Below, one piece after another: positions 6,994 to 16,006 of a stretch of 49,589 nucleotides of DNA. The stretch comes from Bacillota bacterium (GTDB taxonomy: Bacteria > Bacillota > Clostridia > Christensenellales > Aristaeellaceae), in NCBI GenBank assembly GCA_023396045.1, contig JAEWXD010000050.1, positions 1 to 49,589 of the forward strand, in the 5' to 3' direction. The position numbers and the translations under genes are program-made. Under the pieces are notes generated by a model, which ran no database searches, had not been told where the DNA came from, and was given only the letters and a program-made list of their open reading frames with translations. Each line of letters opens with the position of its first letter. The stretch's first letter is position 1.

Positions 6994-9321
6994 TGTGTTC
7001 TCCTTTGTTTCTTTATGTGTTTCTACGCTATGGGCAGTCTTTTGTGCACTTATATCATCTGCCACATTGAGTTTTGTAGGCTTAAAAAAGCGTAAACGCA
7101 AGGCATTGCTTACTACAAATATACTACTAAAGCTCATTGCAAAAGAGGCAATCATGGGGTTTAGTTTAATACCAAAGCTGTTAAATAATAAGCCGGCTGC
7201 AACAGGTATACAAATAATATTATAGAAAAATGCCCAAAATAAGTTTTGCTTAATGTTGCGCAAGGTAGCATGGCTTAGTTCTATGGCTTGCACGATGTCC
7301 AACAAAGAATTTTTCATCAGTATTACATCGGCAGATTCTATGGCAATATCTGTACCTGCCCCAATAGCAAGGCCTATATCGGCACGTGCCAAGCTTGGTG
7401 CATCGTTAATACCATCGCCAACCATCATCACTTTTTTGCCTTGCTGTTGTAATAAGCGCACTTGGCTTTCTTTGTCTTGTGGCAGTACATCGGCAACAAA
7501 GTTTTTAATGCCAACAGCGTCTGCAATGGCTTGGGCTGTTTTTTGGCTATCGCCGGTAATCATCATTACTTCAAGTCCCATGGCTTGCAATTGTGCAATG
7601 GCTGTTTTACTGCTCGGTTTCAACATGTCGCTAATGGCAAGTATACCCAGCAAGCCTTTTTCGTCTGCAAAATAGAGTGCTGTTTTGCCCTGCGCTGCAA
7701 AGTTTTCTGCAATGCTGGTATCCGGTATGGTAATGCCATGGTTTTCTATTAGTTTTGCATTGCCGGCATAGTAGGTAATACCATCAATGCTGCCGGTAAG
7801 CCCACCGCCTGCCACTTGTGTAAAGTTTTCTACAGTGTAGTGGTCTTTGCTGTTGTATTTTTCAAGCACGGCCTGCGCCAACGGATGTTCAGAATAACGC
7901 TCTAAGCTGGCGGCGATTTTGAGCAGTTTGTTTTCATCTATATAGCTTACAATGTCGCTTACGCTGGGCTTTCCTTGGGTTATGGTGCCGGTTTTGTCAA
8001 GCAGTATAGTATCACATGTGTGTGCGTTTTCAAGGCTTTCCGCATTTTTAAACAATATGCCATGGCTTGCGCTTCTGCCGGTACCTACCATAATGGAGGT
8101 GGGGGTGGCAAGGCCTAAAGCACAGGGGCAAGAAATTACCAGTATAGAAATCGCAATTCCCAAGGAGAATTCAAAACCTTTACCAAGTAGCATCCATACA
8201 ATAAAGCTGAGTAGAGAAATGCCCATTACTACCGGTACAAATATACCGCTCACCTTATCTGCCAATTTGGCAATGGGGGCTTTGGAGCTGGTGGCTTCAT
8301 CTACCAACTGAATAATCATGGCAAGGGCTGTTTCTTCGCCTACTTTTTCAGCACGCATTTCAAAATAACCACTCTTGTTAATGGTAGCGCCAATTACTTT
8401 GCTGCCTTCTGTTTTTTCTACAGGTAAGCTTTCGCCGGTAATAGCGCTTTCATCTACAAAACCGTTGCCGGAAATCACTACACCATCCACGGCGATGGAT
8501 TCACCGGCTTTTACAACCAAAATATCGCCTTTTTGCACATCTTCAATGGGTACAACTACAATGTTGCCATTTTGCAAACGGTTCGCTGTTTTAGGGCTTA
8601 AGTCCATCAACTTATTGATGGCTTCAGATGTTTTACCTTTGGCACGGGCTTCCATAAACTTCCCAAGTGTAATGAGGGTAAGTATCATGCCTGCACCTTC
8701 AAAATAAATTTCGTGCGCATAACGATGCACTAAATCCATATTTTGTGTTGCTTGACCTATGGCAATGTTGTACATGGCATAAATACCATATACAATGGCA
8801 GCACTTGCACCTACGGCAATTAGAGAGTCCATATTGGGGCTTCTGCGCCATAGGTTTTTAAAACCATTGCTAAAGTAAGAAAAGTTCATAAAAACAATGG
8901 GTATTAAAAGCAAAAACTGCGTAAGCACAAACACCATGGAATTTTGCATACCTTTTAAAAAGTCAGGTACTGGCCATAGCGCCATACCTTCCATAGCACC
9001 CATGGCAATATAGAAGAGGGGTATGCCAAAACATAAAGACACAATGAGCCTTGTTTTTAGGCTTTGTGTGCTATCTTGATGGCTTTTGGTTTTATTTTGT
9101 TTTGCGGGCTCGTTTGTACTGCTGGCACCATAGCCTGCATCTTGCACAGCTTGCACAATATCATTGCTCTGTGTTTGGGCAGGGTCAAATTCCACCACCA
9201 TAGAATTTTTTAATAAGTTCACACTTACATTCTCTATACCGGGCAATTTTTGTGTGGCTTTTTCTACACGGGTTGCACAGGCAGCGCAAGTCATACCACT
9301 TATTTCAAATTTGCGTTTCAT
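6784..9321 (-). CDS. copA: Copper-translocating P-type ATPase fused to a CopZ-like domain
   Basis: This 845-residue P1B-type ATPase exports Cu(I). In order: an N-terminal HMA domain with GMTCAAC; helices MA-MB; four more helices around the TGES actuator loop (SAITGESLPVE); the transmembrane metal motif CPC (ISCPCALGLATP); the phosphorylation loop DKTGTITQGKP; the HP motif (YSEHPLAQAV); the hinge GDGINDAP; and two final helices. After a roughly 30-residue polar linker a second HMA domain follows (residues ~777-845, GMMCQHC). HMA domains at the C-terminus of CopA are unusual; see the internal copZ entry. The start is ATG 9321 with AAGGAG. It is divergent from the 9451 gene. Confidence 0.95.
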   Translation of the reverse strand: MKRKFEISGMTCAACATRVEKATQKLPGIENVSVNLLKNSMVVEFDPAQTQSNDIVQAVQDAGYGASSTNEPAKQNKTKSHQDSTQSLKTRLIVSLCFGIPLFYIAMGAMEGMALWPVPDFLKGMQNSMVFVLTQFLLLIPIVFMNFSYFSNGFKNLWRRSPNMDSLIAVGASAAIVYGIYAMYNIAIGQATQNMDLVHRYAHEIYFEGAGMILTLITLGKFMEARAKGKTSEAINKLMDLSPKTANRLQNGNIVVVPIEDVQKGDILVVKAGESIAVDGVVISGNGFVDESAITGESLPVEKTEGSKVIGATINKSGYFEMRAEKVGEETALAMIIQLVDEATSSKAPIAKLADKVSGIFVPVVMGISLLSFIVWMLLGKGFEFSLGIAISILVISCPCALGLATPTSIMVGTGRSASHGILFKNAESLENAHTCDTILLDKTGTITQGKPSVSDIVSYIDENKLLKIAASLERYSEHPLAQAVLEKYNSKDHYTVENFTQVAGGGLTGSIDGITYYAGNAKLIENHGITIPDTSIAENFAAQGKTALYFADEKGLLGILAISDMLKPSSKTAIAQLQAMGLEVMMITGDSQKTAQAIADAVGIKNFVADVLPQDKESQVRLLQQQGKKVMMVGDGINDAPSLARADIGLAIGAGTDIAIESADVILMKNSLLDIVQAIELSHATLRNIKQNLFWAFFYNIICIPVAAGLLFNSFGIKLNPMIASFAMSFSSIFVVSNALRLRFFKPTKLNVADDISAQKTAHSVETHKETKENTMNKQMKIEGMMCQHCVKHVKEALEALPQVESANVDLNTKQANITLAGEVDNATLTQAVEAAGYQVVELK

Positions 9322-9337
9322 AACTACTCCTTAAAGT

Positions 9338-9353
9338 TAGTATATATATACTA
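9338..9353. promoter_or_regulatory. Palindrome upstream of copA, candidate operator
   Basis: A perfect 16-bp palindrome TAGTATATATATACTA lies 17-32 bp upstream of the copA start codon, where a repressor would interfere with the minus-strand promoter or leader. No CsoR or CopY gene is present in the window, so the regulator is unknown. AT-rich palindromes can arise by chance. Confidence 0.35.
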
Positions 9354-9397
9354 TACACCAAATATAAAAACATTAAACACGTTATAGTTATAGTGTA

Positions 9398-9426
9398 TTG
9401 ACAGTATTTTATATATTCGCTACTCT
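9398..9426 (+). promoter_or_regulatory. Probable promoter of the 9451 gene
   Basis: TTGACA (9398-9403) is followed after 17 bp by TACTCT (9421-9426), 25 bp before the start codon. The -35 is consensus; the -10 is weak. Confidence 0.45.
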
Positions 9427-9450
9427 ATAAGTGTTAAAGGAGTGTAGGTC

Positions 9451-10053
9451 ATGTTAAAAAAATTTGTAAGCTGTATCTTGTTCTCTGTTTTGCTTTTTGC
9501 TTTACCAATAGCAAGGGCGAGTGAATTTACGCATTTGCTTTATGCGCAACAAAATACAGAAATTGCCAATGCATGGGCTACCCTTGCAAACGCTATGGGG
9601 CAAAGCCAAACGGAGTTTATGTTGCAAACAGAGCAAACCTTGCATAGCCATTTTGCCAAATTGCATGTGCAGGAAGAGTGTTTAGAGCTTTTGGATGCAC
9701 TGGGGAAACCCATAGAAAATGGTAATTTTACAAAAAATAGCAGTGCAACTGAAATGTGGCAGGAAACAGTATTGCGATGGGATATATATACTAATAACAT
9801 AGACAACGCACCTATCTCTGTTATCAAGCTGTATCGTTTTGAAGAACCCTATATTTTGTTGCAATATACGATGTTGAATGAAAGTCAAAAAGAACAGGTG
9901 TTTGCAGCCTTATTTGTAAAAAATACAGAAAACCAGCCACAGCTTAGTGCCGCACTTTTGCAAGGGGAGCATTTTGCTCACTTCTTACAGTATGTACAAA
10001 GCCTTCAAAACAATACAGCTGTCAGCCCGGAACAACCAACCACAGCAGACTGA
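9451..10053 (+). CDS. Secreted protein of unknown function
   Basis: This 200-residue protein begins with a textbook signal peptide (1-23, ALPIARA-SE) behind AAAGGAG. The mature part is an alternating helix/strand region with no cysteine pair or metal motif that I recognise. It contains ALGKPIENGNFT (about 88-99) and a strand-rich half, VIKLYRFEEPYILLQYTMLNE (two beta strands), and ends in a low-complexity EQPTTAD tail. One Cys lies in the mature part (EECLELL). It is transcribed away from copA and not coupled to anything. I recognise no family; a role in copper stress is only a guess from position. Confidence 0.7.
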   Translation: MLKKFVSCILFSVLLFALPIARASEFTHLLYAQQNTEIANAWATLANAMGQSQTEFMLQTEQTLHSHFAKLHVQEECLELLDALGKPIENGNFTKNSSATEMWQETVLRWDIYTNNIDNAPISVIKLYRFEEPYILLQYTMLNESQKEQVFAALFVKNTENQPQLSAALLQGEHFAHFLQYVQSLQNNTAVSPEQPTTAD

Positions 10054-10280
10054 CCGTGTGATTAAACTTCGGTGAAGTGATAAGTAAAACCAAGGCTGCT
10101 TTTTTATGTGGTAAGCCATATTTTAACAGGTGTATGAATGCAGTATATTTAAGTAAAAACAAAACCATATCATAGGGCTTATAGTGGTGCATGTTGCTTG
10201 CTACCTATTGGATTTACTTGCAATTGTGTGCTTTTTACTATACAATAGAATGGTATATTCACATTTGGTTAAGGGTAAAC

Positions 10281-11258
10281 ATGCAAAGCAACGGTGATTT
10301 TTCTGCATTACGAATTGCAGATTTTCAAAATGTACATAGAGCACAAGATGCTTTTATAGATGCCTTTTTACAGGGCCATTACAGCCATGCTTACCTTATC
10401 AGTGGTGAAAAAGGTTGTGGTAAATTACAATTGTGCCATTTGCTTGCAGCGCATTTATTGCAAAATAATTTGGTGGATTTACTTTGTATCAATACACAAA
10501 CTGTAAACGATGCACTTGGTACCAAGGCGCAAAGTTCCATTGGTGTGGCTGCAATACGGCAAATGGTAGTGCCTTTTGTAAGTACCTTTTCCATGTTTCA
10601 AAAACCACGTGTGGTAATTATTGAACAAGGGGAATTGCTTACCGAACAAGCACAAAATGCACTTTTAAAGCCCATTGAAGAACCTCAAAGTGAAGTTGTT
10701 TTTTTTATTCTTACGCAGGATAGCAGTAAGATTATTACAACTATAAAATCAAGATGTCAAAAAGTATATATTCATAAATGGGATATTGCACGCGTAGAAG
10801 CCTATTTGCAACGCATAGGTGTAGACGCTGTAAAAAGCAATCAAATGGCTGCCCTAAGCTATGGCCTTGTGGAAGAGGCTGTATCGCTTTGCAGCGATAA
10901 CGACAAAGCAAGCCAATTGGCACACATTTTACATAGCCTTTGCAATGTAAAAACCCAGCTGGATGCTGTTGTGTTTGCAAGTCAAAACGCCAAAATAGAT
11001 GCGCTTTTACAAGACGAAATCTTAGATAGATACGAGCATACAATCTCCCTTGCCATACAAAAGGCAAGTGGTCAGTTTGTTGCCCAACCTTTGCCCATTC
11101 ATTGGGAGGAAGATTGTCAGTATAAAATATCTTCCTTTATTGTAATGCAAGGGGCTGTTGCCATGGCAAGGCAAATGAAGAATAATCAAATCAATTGGCA
11201 AGCTTGCTTAGATTATATGCTTGCCAATATCGTGGAGGAAATGAAAAGATGGCATTAA
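10281..11258 (+). CDS. holB: DNA polymerase III delta-prime-like subunit
   Basis: This 325-residue AAA+ clamp-loader subunit has YLISGEKGCGKLQL at the Walker A position, VVIIEQGELLTEQAQNALLKPIEEP covering Walker B and the typical LLKxxEEP, and the SRC motif in TIKSRCQKV. It helps load the sliding clamp at replication forks. The four-Cys zinc module usually inserted after Walker A in delta-prime and gamma/tau is missing, as in some short Firmicute HolB proteins. The start is placed at ATG 10281 (MQSNGDF) after TAAGGG; 30 more in-frame residues back to 10191 are hydrophobic and unlike HolB. It overlaps ricT by 10 nt, the same holB-ricT order as in Bacillus. Confidence 0.85.
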   Translation: MQSNGDFSALRIADFQNVHRAQDAFIDAFLQGHYSHAYLISGEKGCGKLQLCHLLAAHLLQNNLVDLLCINTQTVNDALGTKAQSSIGVAAIRQMVVPFVSTFSMFQKPRVVIIEQGELLTEQAQNALLKPIEEPQSEVVFFILTQDSSKIITTIKSRCQKVYIHKWDIARVEAYLQRIGVDAVKSNQMAALSYGLVEEAVSLCSDNDKASQLAHILHSLCNVKTQLDAVVFASQNAKIDALLQDEILDRYEHTISLAIQKASGQFVAQPLPIHWEEDCQYKISSFIVMQGAVAMARQMKNNQINWQACLDYMLANIVEEMKRWH

Positions 11259-12589
11259 TTGTAGGAGTACGCATTAAAAACTCCGGTAAATTATTTTACT
11301 TTAGCCCCGAAGAAGTTTGGCCAAAACGTGGGGATAGAGTTGTTGTAGAAACATCACGCGGTATCGTGATGGGGGATGTTATCATCGGTTTAAAGAAAAT
11401 AGAAGATGAGATGCTCACCATACCCCTAAAGCCTGTGTTGCGTATTGCTACCAAAGAAGATATTGCACACCAGGAAGAGCTGGACGCTTTTGCAACCGAG
11501 GCTTTCAGAGCCTGTAAAGAAAAAATTATAGAGCATAATTTAGATATGAAATTGGTACGCGTAGAACCTATGTTTGATAATTCTAAAATTATGTTTTATT
11601 TTACTGCCAACCAAAGAATTGATTTTAGAGATTTGGTAAAGGATTTGGCTGCCGTATTTAAAACCCGTATAGAACTAAGGCAAATTGGTGTGCGTGATGA
11701 AGCAAAAATTATAGGTACATTGGGTGTTTGTGGCAGAAAAATTTGCTGTGCAAGCTGGCTCGGCGATTTTCAACCGGTTTCTATTAAAATGGCAAAAGAA
11801 CAAAGCCTTTCTTTAAACCCAACCAAAATTTCCGGTGCTTGTGGTAGGCTTATGTGTTGCTTAAAATATGAGCAAGATTTTTATGAACAAATGCATAAGC
11901 TTATGCCTAAAGTTGGTAAAACCATTGATACTCCTGACGGCAGCGGTGTGGTTACAGATGTCAATGTTATTCGTGAAACCTTAACCGTGCGTATAGAAAA
12001 AGAAGATGAAGCCGTTGTAAAATCTTATACAATGGACCAGGTGAATAACCCGGAAAAATACAAAGCAGAAAAAGAACAAAAGAGCATCAGTGAATTTGAA
12101 CAATTTATTATGCGCTCTAAGGAAGCGGCCAAAGAAGAGGCGCCAGCCAATATGCCGGAAAACAATAAACAGGCTCGCATAAAGGCAGACAAAGAACAAA
12201 CTCGTAATAATCCAAGAGCCAAAGGTACAAATGCACCTAAGCAAAACAACGAAAATGCGCAAACACGCCCGGCAAAAGTTGCTTCCCATGCCCCGCAGGT
12301 CCCCAATGCACTTCAAGCACCGCGCAAAAAGCACCGCGTAAAAGCTGCTTTGCCTGCACAGGCTAAAAATGTAAGTGCAACACAAGATGCACCTAAGCAA
12401 CAACCAAAAGTAAATAGACATGTAGAGCATATTGCCCCAAAAACTTTGGCAAGTATTCGTCGTTCAATGAATGTGCCTGAGGGAATAGATGCACCAATGC
12501 CTTTGCCTATTCCTAAGGAGAATGTAAAAAAACATTTTCATCCCAATAAAAAAAGAAGATCTAACCGTTCTACCAAAGAGAATGAATAA
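11249..12589 (+). CDS. ricT: PSP1-domain protein RicT (YaaT)
   Basis: This 446-residue protein is homologous to B. subtilis RicT, part of the RicAFT (Y) complex that binds Fe-S clusters and affects RNase Y-dependent mRNA maturation, sporulation and competence. The PSP1 domain (1-275) includes the Cys-rich GRKICCASWLGDF and ACGRLMCCLKYEQDF segments, the known cluster-ligand region. The C-terminal ~165 residues are a low-complexity tail rich in Ala, Lys, Pro, Asn and Gln, much longer than in RicT proteins of about 275-300 residues. The start is ATG 11249, preceded by GGAGGAAATGAAAAG inside the end of holB. Confidence 0.9.
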   Translation: MALIVGVRIKNSGKLFYFSPEEVWPKRGDRVVVETSRGIVMGDVIIGLKKIEDEMLTIPLKPVLRIATKEDIAHQEELDAFATEAFRACKEKIIEHNLDMKLVRVEPMFDNSKIMFYFTANQRIDFRDLVKDLAAVFKTRIELRQIGVRDEAKIIGTLGVCGRKICCASWLGDFQPVSIKMAKEQSLSLNPTKISGACGRLMCCLKYEQDFYEQMHKLMPKVGKTIDTPDGSGVVTDVNVIRETLTVRIEKEDEAVVKSYTMDQVNNPEKYKAEKEQKSISEFEQFIMRSKEAAKEEAPANMPENNKQARIKADKEQTRNNPRAKGTNAPKQNNENAQTRPAKVASHAPQVPNALQAPRKKHRVKAALPAQAKNVSATQDAPKQQPKVNRHVEHIAPKTLASIRRSMNVPEGIDAPMPLPIPKENVKKHFHPNKKRRSNRSTKENE

Positions 12590-12595
12590 ACTATT

Positions 12596-12619
12596 ACCGC
12601 TACTTTTGATAGCGGTTTT
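12596..12619 (+). terminator. Weak hairpin between ricT and nnr
   Basis: The arms ACCGCTA / TAGCGGT surround a 7-base loop and are followed by TTTTAT. The short gap to the next gene suggests attenuation or partial readthrough rather than full separation. Confidence 0.5.
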
Positions 12620-12639
12620 ATCGCATTTAGGAGTTTTGT

Positions 12640-14136
12640 ATGAAAAGTATTACGGCAAGTGCCATGCAAAATATGGAAAAAGAATTTATGAAGGCAACCG
12701 GTTACCCTAGTATTTTACTTATGGAGCATGCTGCCCAAGCTTGTGTAGCAGAAATAAAAGTTTTTTTGCAAAAAGACAAAGTATGCCTTGTGCTATGTGG
12801 TGCAGGCAATAACGGTGGCGATGGCTATGCCATAGCACGCTTGTTGTTGCAAGAAGGCTACGCTTGCTGTATATATCAAACTGCGCCGCCAAAAACCGAA
12901 GATGCCATTTTGATGTGTGGATTGGTGCAAAGTCTATACCATGTGCAAGTAGAGGATATTTCCGCGCTTTCTTTTGCCAATGCCGCTTGTATAGTGGATG
13001 CTGTTTTTGGCACAGGCTTTCATGGCAGTGCGCCAGCGCATTTGCAAAGCTTATTTGCCAAAATCAATCAAAGTAATATTCCGGTGCTTTCGGTAGATAT
13101 CCCCAGCGGCTTAACACCACAAGGAAATGCCGAGGGGGAAGTGATACAAGCACAAAAAACCATTTGCTTTCATAAAATCAAAAATGCTTCGTTTTTGGGG
13201 CAAGCCCCACAATATACGGGTGAAGTGATCTGTAAGGATATCGGTATACCACAAAGCTTTGATACACAAGATGGTGTTGTGCTTGTAAATAAAGCCTTTG
13301 CCTTGGAGCGTTTACAAGTAAACCCCATTGCACACAAGGGTGATATGGGTAAGGTGCTCTTAGTAGCGGGTTCAGAAAATATGGCGGGTGCTGGCTTGCT
13401 CACAGCCAAAGGTGCAAGAGCAGGTGGAGCAGGGCTTATTACCTTAGCATCCAATATGCATTGTGTTGGCCTTTTGCAACAAACAGAACCCAGTTGTATG
13501 GGTTTTGTAATAGAAATAGAGGCGCAAAAACAAGCGCTTTTAGAAAGCTTGCCAAAATATGATGCGGTACTCATTGGCCCAGGCCTTGTAAAAACAGAGG
13601 AAGAAAAGCAATGGGTACTTACACTTGTACATCAAATAAAGCAAAATAATATTCCTTGTGTGTTAGATGCGCAAGCCCTGCGCTTTTTGGCAGAAGAAGA
13701 AATTGTTTTGCAAAATAATTTCTGCATTACACCACACCCGGCGGAAGCAGCCACCTTGCTGCAATGTTCCGTAAATGCTGTGCTTGCTGATACTATGGAG
13801 GCTTGCCGTAAGCTTCATGAAAAATACCAATGCCATGTGGTGCTCAAAGGTGCGCGCAGTTTAAGTTTTGATGGTAGTACTTTTTATAGCCATCTCTGTG
13901 GTAGCCCCGTACTTGCCAAAGGGGGCAGTGGCGATATTTTAGGCGGATTACTGGTAGCCTTGCTTGCCAAACAAAAACAAAGTTCTATTTTTATAGAACG
14001 CATCGCCTTGGGCAACTACTTGCTTGCCATGGCAAGTGAGGCTGTAGCGCAAGCAAAAGGAGTGTTTGCAAGTAACGCGCAAGATGCCGCAGCGCATATA
14101 GCACATTGCTTAGCCGGCATAGATGTGCTACAATAA
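12640..14136 (+). CDS. nnr: Bifunctional NAD(P)HX epimerase / ADP-dependent dehydratase
   Basis: This 498-residue fusion repairs hydrated NAD(P)H. The N-terminal half (1-215) is the epimerase (YjeF_N) with LVLCGAGNNGGDGYAIARLL and a conserved VDAVFGTGFHG. The C-terminal half (220-498) is the ribokinase-like dehydratase with GKVLLVAGSENMAGAGLLTAKGA, ITPHPAEAATLL and the nucleotide/active-site motif AKGGSGDILGGLL. The domain order and length match E. coli Nnr. The start is ATG 12640 after TTTAGGAG. It lies 24 nt upstream of the 14161 gene, in a likely housekeeping operon. Confidence 0.95.
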   Translation: MKSITASAMQNMEKEFMKATGYPSILLMEHAAQACVAEIKVFLQKDKVCLVLCGAGNNGGDGYAIARLLLQEGYACCIYQTAPPKTEDAILMCGLVQSLYHVQVEDISALSFANAACIVDAVFGTGFHGSAPAHLQSLFAKINQSNIPVLSVDIPSGLTPQGNAEGEVIQAQKTICFHKIKNASFLGQAPQYTGEVICKDIGIPQSFDTQDGVVLVNKAFALERLQVNPIAHKGDMGKVLLVAGSENMAGAGLLTAKGARAGGAGLITLASNMHCVGLLQQTEPSCMGFVIEIEAQKQALLESLPKYDAVLIGPGLVKTEEEKQWVLTLVHQIKQNNIPCVLDAQALRFLAEEEIVLQNNFCITPHPAEAATLLQCSVNAVLADTMEACRKLHEKYQCHVVLKGARSLSFDGSTFYSHLCGSPVLAKGGSGDILGGLLVALLAKQKQSSIFIERIALGNYLLAMASEAVAQAKGVFASNAQDAAAHIAHCLAGIDVLQ

Positions 14137-14160
14137 ATTGTATATTGTTGAGAGGCGCTC

Positions 14161-15264
14161 ATGAAAAAAAGACTGAACAAGAAAATTATCATTTTTATTG
14201 TAATATTGGCTTTGCTGGTTTTGGCAGGCCTCGCATTTTTGCTGCAAAGCTGGTTTCGCCCGGAAGCTTATAAAGCAGATTTCAGAAAAATCAATACGCC
14301 CATTCATAGTGAATATAAGGCCTTTGGAGATAAAATTTTGTACGCAAACAATGGCATTATTTACTGTGTAAGTGATACCGGCGCAACCCGTTGGAGTTAT
14401 GATGTTGGAGAAAACCCGGGTTTTCATTGTGATGACAACAATGTAATTATTTGGCGAGGCAGTAACCTGTATGTTTTAGATAGCAATGGCAACCCAAAGT
14501 ATAGCGATAATATGGGGCAAGAAATTTTATTTGCACGTATTTCCAGCCAGTATTTTGGTGTTGTTCTTGGAGATGAACGCCAAAGTAGAGTGCTTGTCTG
14601 TGATTTAAATGGCACCCCTATAGATGATATTAACGACGCTTTTATGAATACCTTGGTGTTGGATTTTGGTTTTTTTGGCAAAAGCGAAGAATTCTTGTGG
14701 ACAATGAAATTGGATACTGACTCCACCGCTGCCAATACTGTACTTAATACTTTTGAAGTAGGCAAAATGAATACGGGTGAAGTATCTCTTGGAAATTATA
14801 TTGCTTATGCTGTATTTTATGATAACGATGTAATGAATGTTCTCAATACCCGAAGGCTTTCGTTTTATGATTATCGCCTATCCAAACAGGTAAAACCGGA
14901 AGTGTTGGTATATGGCTGGGAGCTTTTGGATAAACAGCTTTACGCCGGCCAAAACGGTTATATGTTGTTTAAACAAAGTGATGGTGATTTAGACCTTGGC
15001 ACCATCAATCAATTGCGTTTGGTTTCAGGCAATATAGATAAACGTTATACCTTGCCCACCGGGGCAGTTGCAGCCTTTGTAAGTAATAAATATTTGTATG
15101 CAATCGCACCCAATACCATCTATAAGGCAGCCTTACAGGATAGTAGTTTTAGTTCCTACCCCTTGGATATTCCGGCTGGGGTAAGCAGCCTTGTTGCTAA
15201 ACTTAACAATGGCAAAGTGGCGCTTAGTGATGGTAGCGATGTATATGTATTGCGGTTGCCGTAG
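14161..15264 (+). CDS. Membrane-anchored beta-propeller-like protein (possibly DUF5711)
   Basis: This 367-residue protein has a basic N-terminus and one transmembrane helix (12-31), followed by an extracytoplasmic region of repeating strands. PQQ-like blades can be seen in NNGIIYCVSDTGATRWSYDVG, SNLYVLDSNGNPKYS and VLVCDLNGTPIDD. No catalytic motif is visible. It precedes cvpA by 7 nt; from memory, proteins of this shape (DUF5711) are commonly found beside cvpA in clostridia. A scaffold or envelope role is plausible but unproven. Confidence 0.75.
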   Translation: MKKRLNKKIIIFIVILALLVLAGLAFLLQSWFRPEAYKADFRKINTPIHSEYKAFGDKILYANNGIIYCVSDTGATRWSYDVGENPGFHCDDNNVIIWRGSNLYVLDSNGNPKYSDNMGQEILFARISSQYFGVVLGDERQSRVLVCDLNGTPIDDINDAFMNTLVLDFGFFGKSEEFLWTMKLDTDSTAANTVLNTFEVGKMNTGEVSLGNYIAYAVFYDNDVMNVLNTRRLSFYDYRLSKQVKPEVLVYGWELLDKQLYAGQNGYMLFKQSDGDLDLGTINQLRLVSGNIDKRYTLPTGAVAAFVSNKYLYAIAPNTIYKAALQDSSFSSYPLDIPAGVSSLVAKLNNGKVALSDGSDVYVLRLP

Positions 15265-15271
15265 GAGTAGT

Positions 15272-15976
15272 ATGAATTATATAGATTATTTTATTTTGGG
15301 TGTCATAGGCATTAGTGTGTTGTATGGTATTTATCGTGGCTTTGTGCAAACGGTACTTAGTTTAGGTAGCGCTTTGTTTTCTGTTTTTGGATCTATTATG
15401 ATATTTCCTAAACTTGCAGATTGGTTGGCAAAGCAAGGCGTTGTAAGAGAGGCGCTTGGATATGTTTTTCATAGCAGTTTGTTAAAAAACGTAAGTGCTG
15501 CAACCCAAAGTATGCAAGACATTGCCTTGGGCAGTATTGAAAGTATCATGGATGGCTTACGGTTGCCAAGTGGATTTAGTGGCACTATGCGTGCCAGCAT
15601 TACACAGGCCATACAAAGCCGTAGTGGTGAAGCCTTAGGGGATTTTGTGAGCCGTGGCATTGCACATCTGGCTTTACAAATACTCTGCTTTATTGTATGT
15701 TATTTTGCACTTTACTTTGCTATCTCCCTCGTTTTGAATATAGTGCGCGGCATATTTAAGTTCCCTGCACTGAAATATATGGATTGGTTGGCAGGTGCGC
15801 TGATGGGCTTTATGCGTGGTGTGCTGTTTGTAGTTGTTATTTTTACACTTTTACCCTTGGTGCAAACCGTTTTGCCTATGCCGGAATTGAATTTGTGGTT
15901 ACAGCAAAGTCAGTTTGCAAGCTTTTTTCAAGGGGATGCATTGCTTTTACAAATTTTCAAACGAAATATTTTTTAA
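15272..15976 (+). CDS. CvpA family membrane protein
   Basis: This 234-residue protein has four or five hydrophobic helices and the family N-terminus NYIDYFILGVIGISVLYGIYRG (shown in part), then a Gly-rich helix (VLSLGSALFSVFGSIM) and an amphipathic middle section. CvpA relatives are needed for colicin V production or envelope homeostasis in enterobacteria; the role in Firmicutes is not settled. The start is ATG 15272 because GTAGGAGTAG precedes it; a longer in-frame version would run into the upstream gene. Confidence 0.85.
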   Translation: MNYIDYFILGVIGISVLYGIYRGFVQTVLSLGSALFSVFGSIMIFPKLADWLAKQGVVREALGYVFHSSLLKNVSAATQSMQDIALGSIESIMDGLRLPSGFSGTMRASITQAIQSRSGEALGDFVSRGIAHLALQILCFIVCYFALYFAISLVLNIVRGIFKFPALKYMDWLAGALMGFMRGVLFVVVIFTLLPLVQTVLPMPELNLWLQQSQFASFFQGDALLLQIFKRNIF

Positions 15977-15980
15977 AACA

Positions 15981-16006
15981 AAAAAACAGGCGCAAGCCTG
16001 TTTTTT
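15981..16006. terminator. Bidirectional terminator
   Basis: The arms AAAAAACAGGC / GCCTGTTTTTT flank a GCAA loop, between convergent cvpA and the DMT transporter. It abuts the transporter's stop codon. Confidence 0.9.

Noticed and set aside
10191..10280. Longer N-terminus for HolB
   Set aside because: The added residues are hydrophobic and unlike the family; ATG 10281 fits the AAA+ start.
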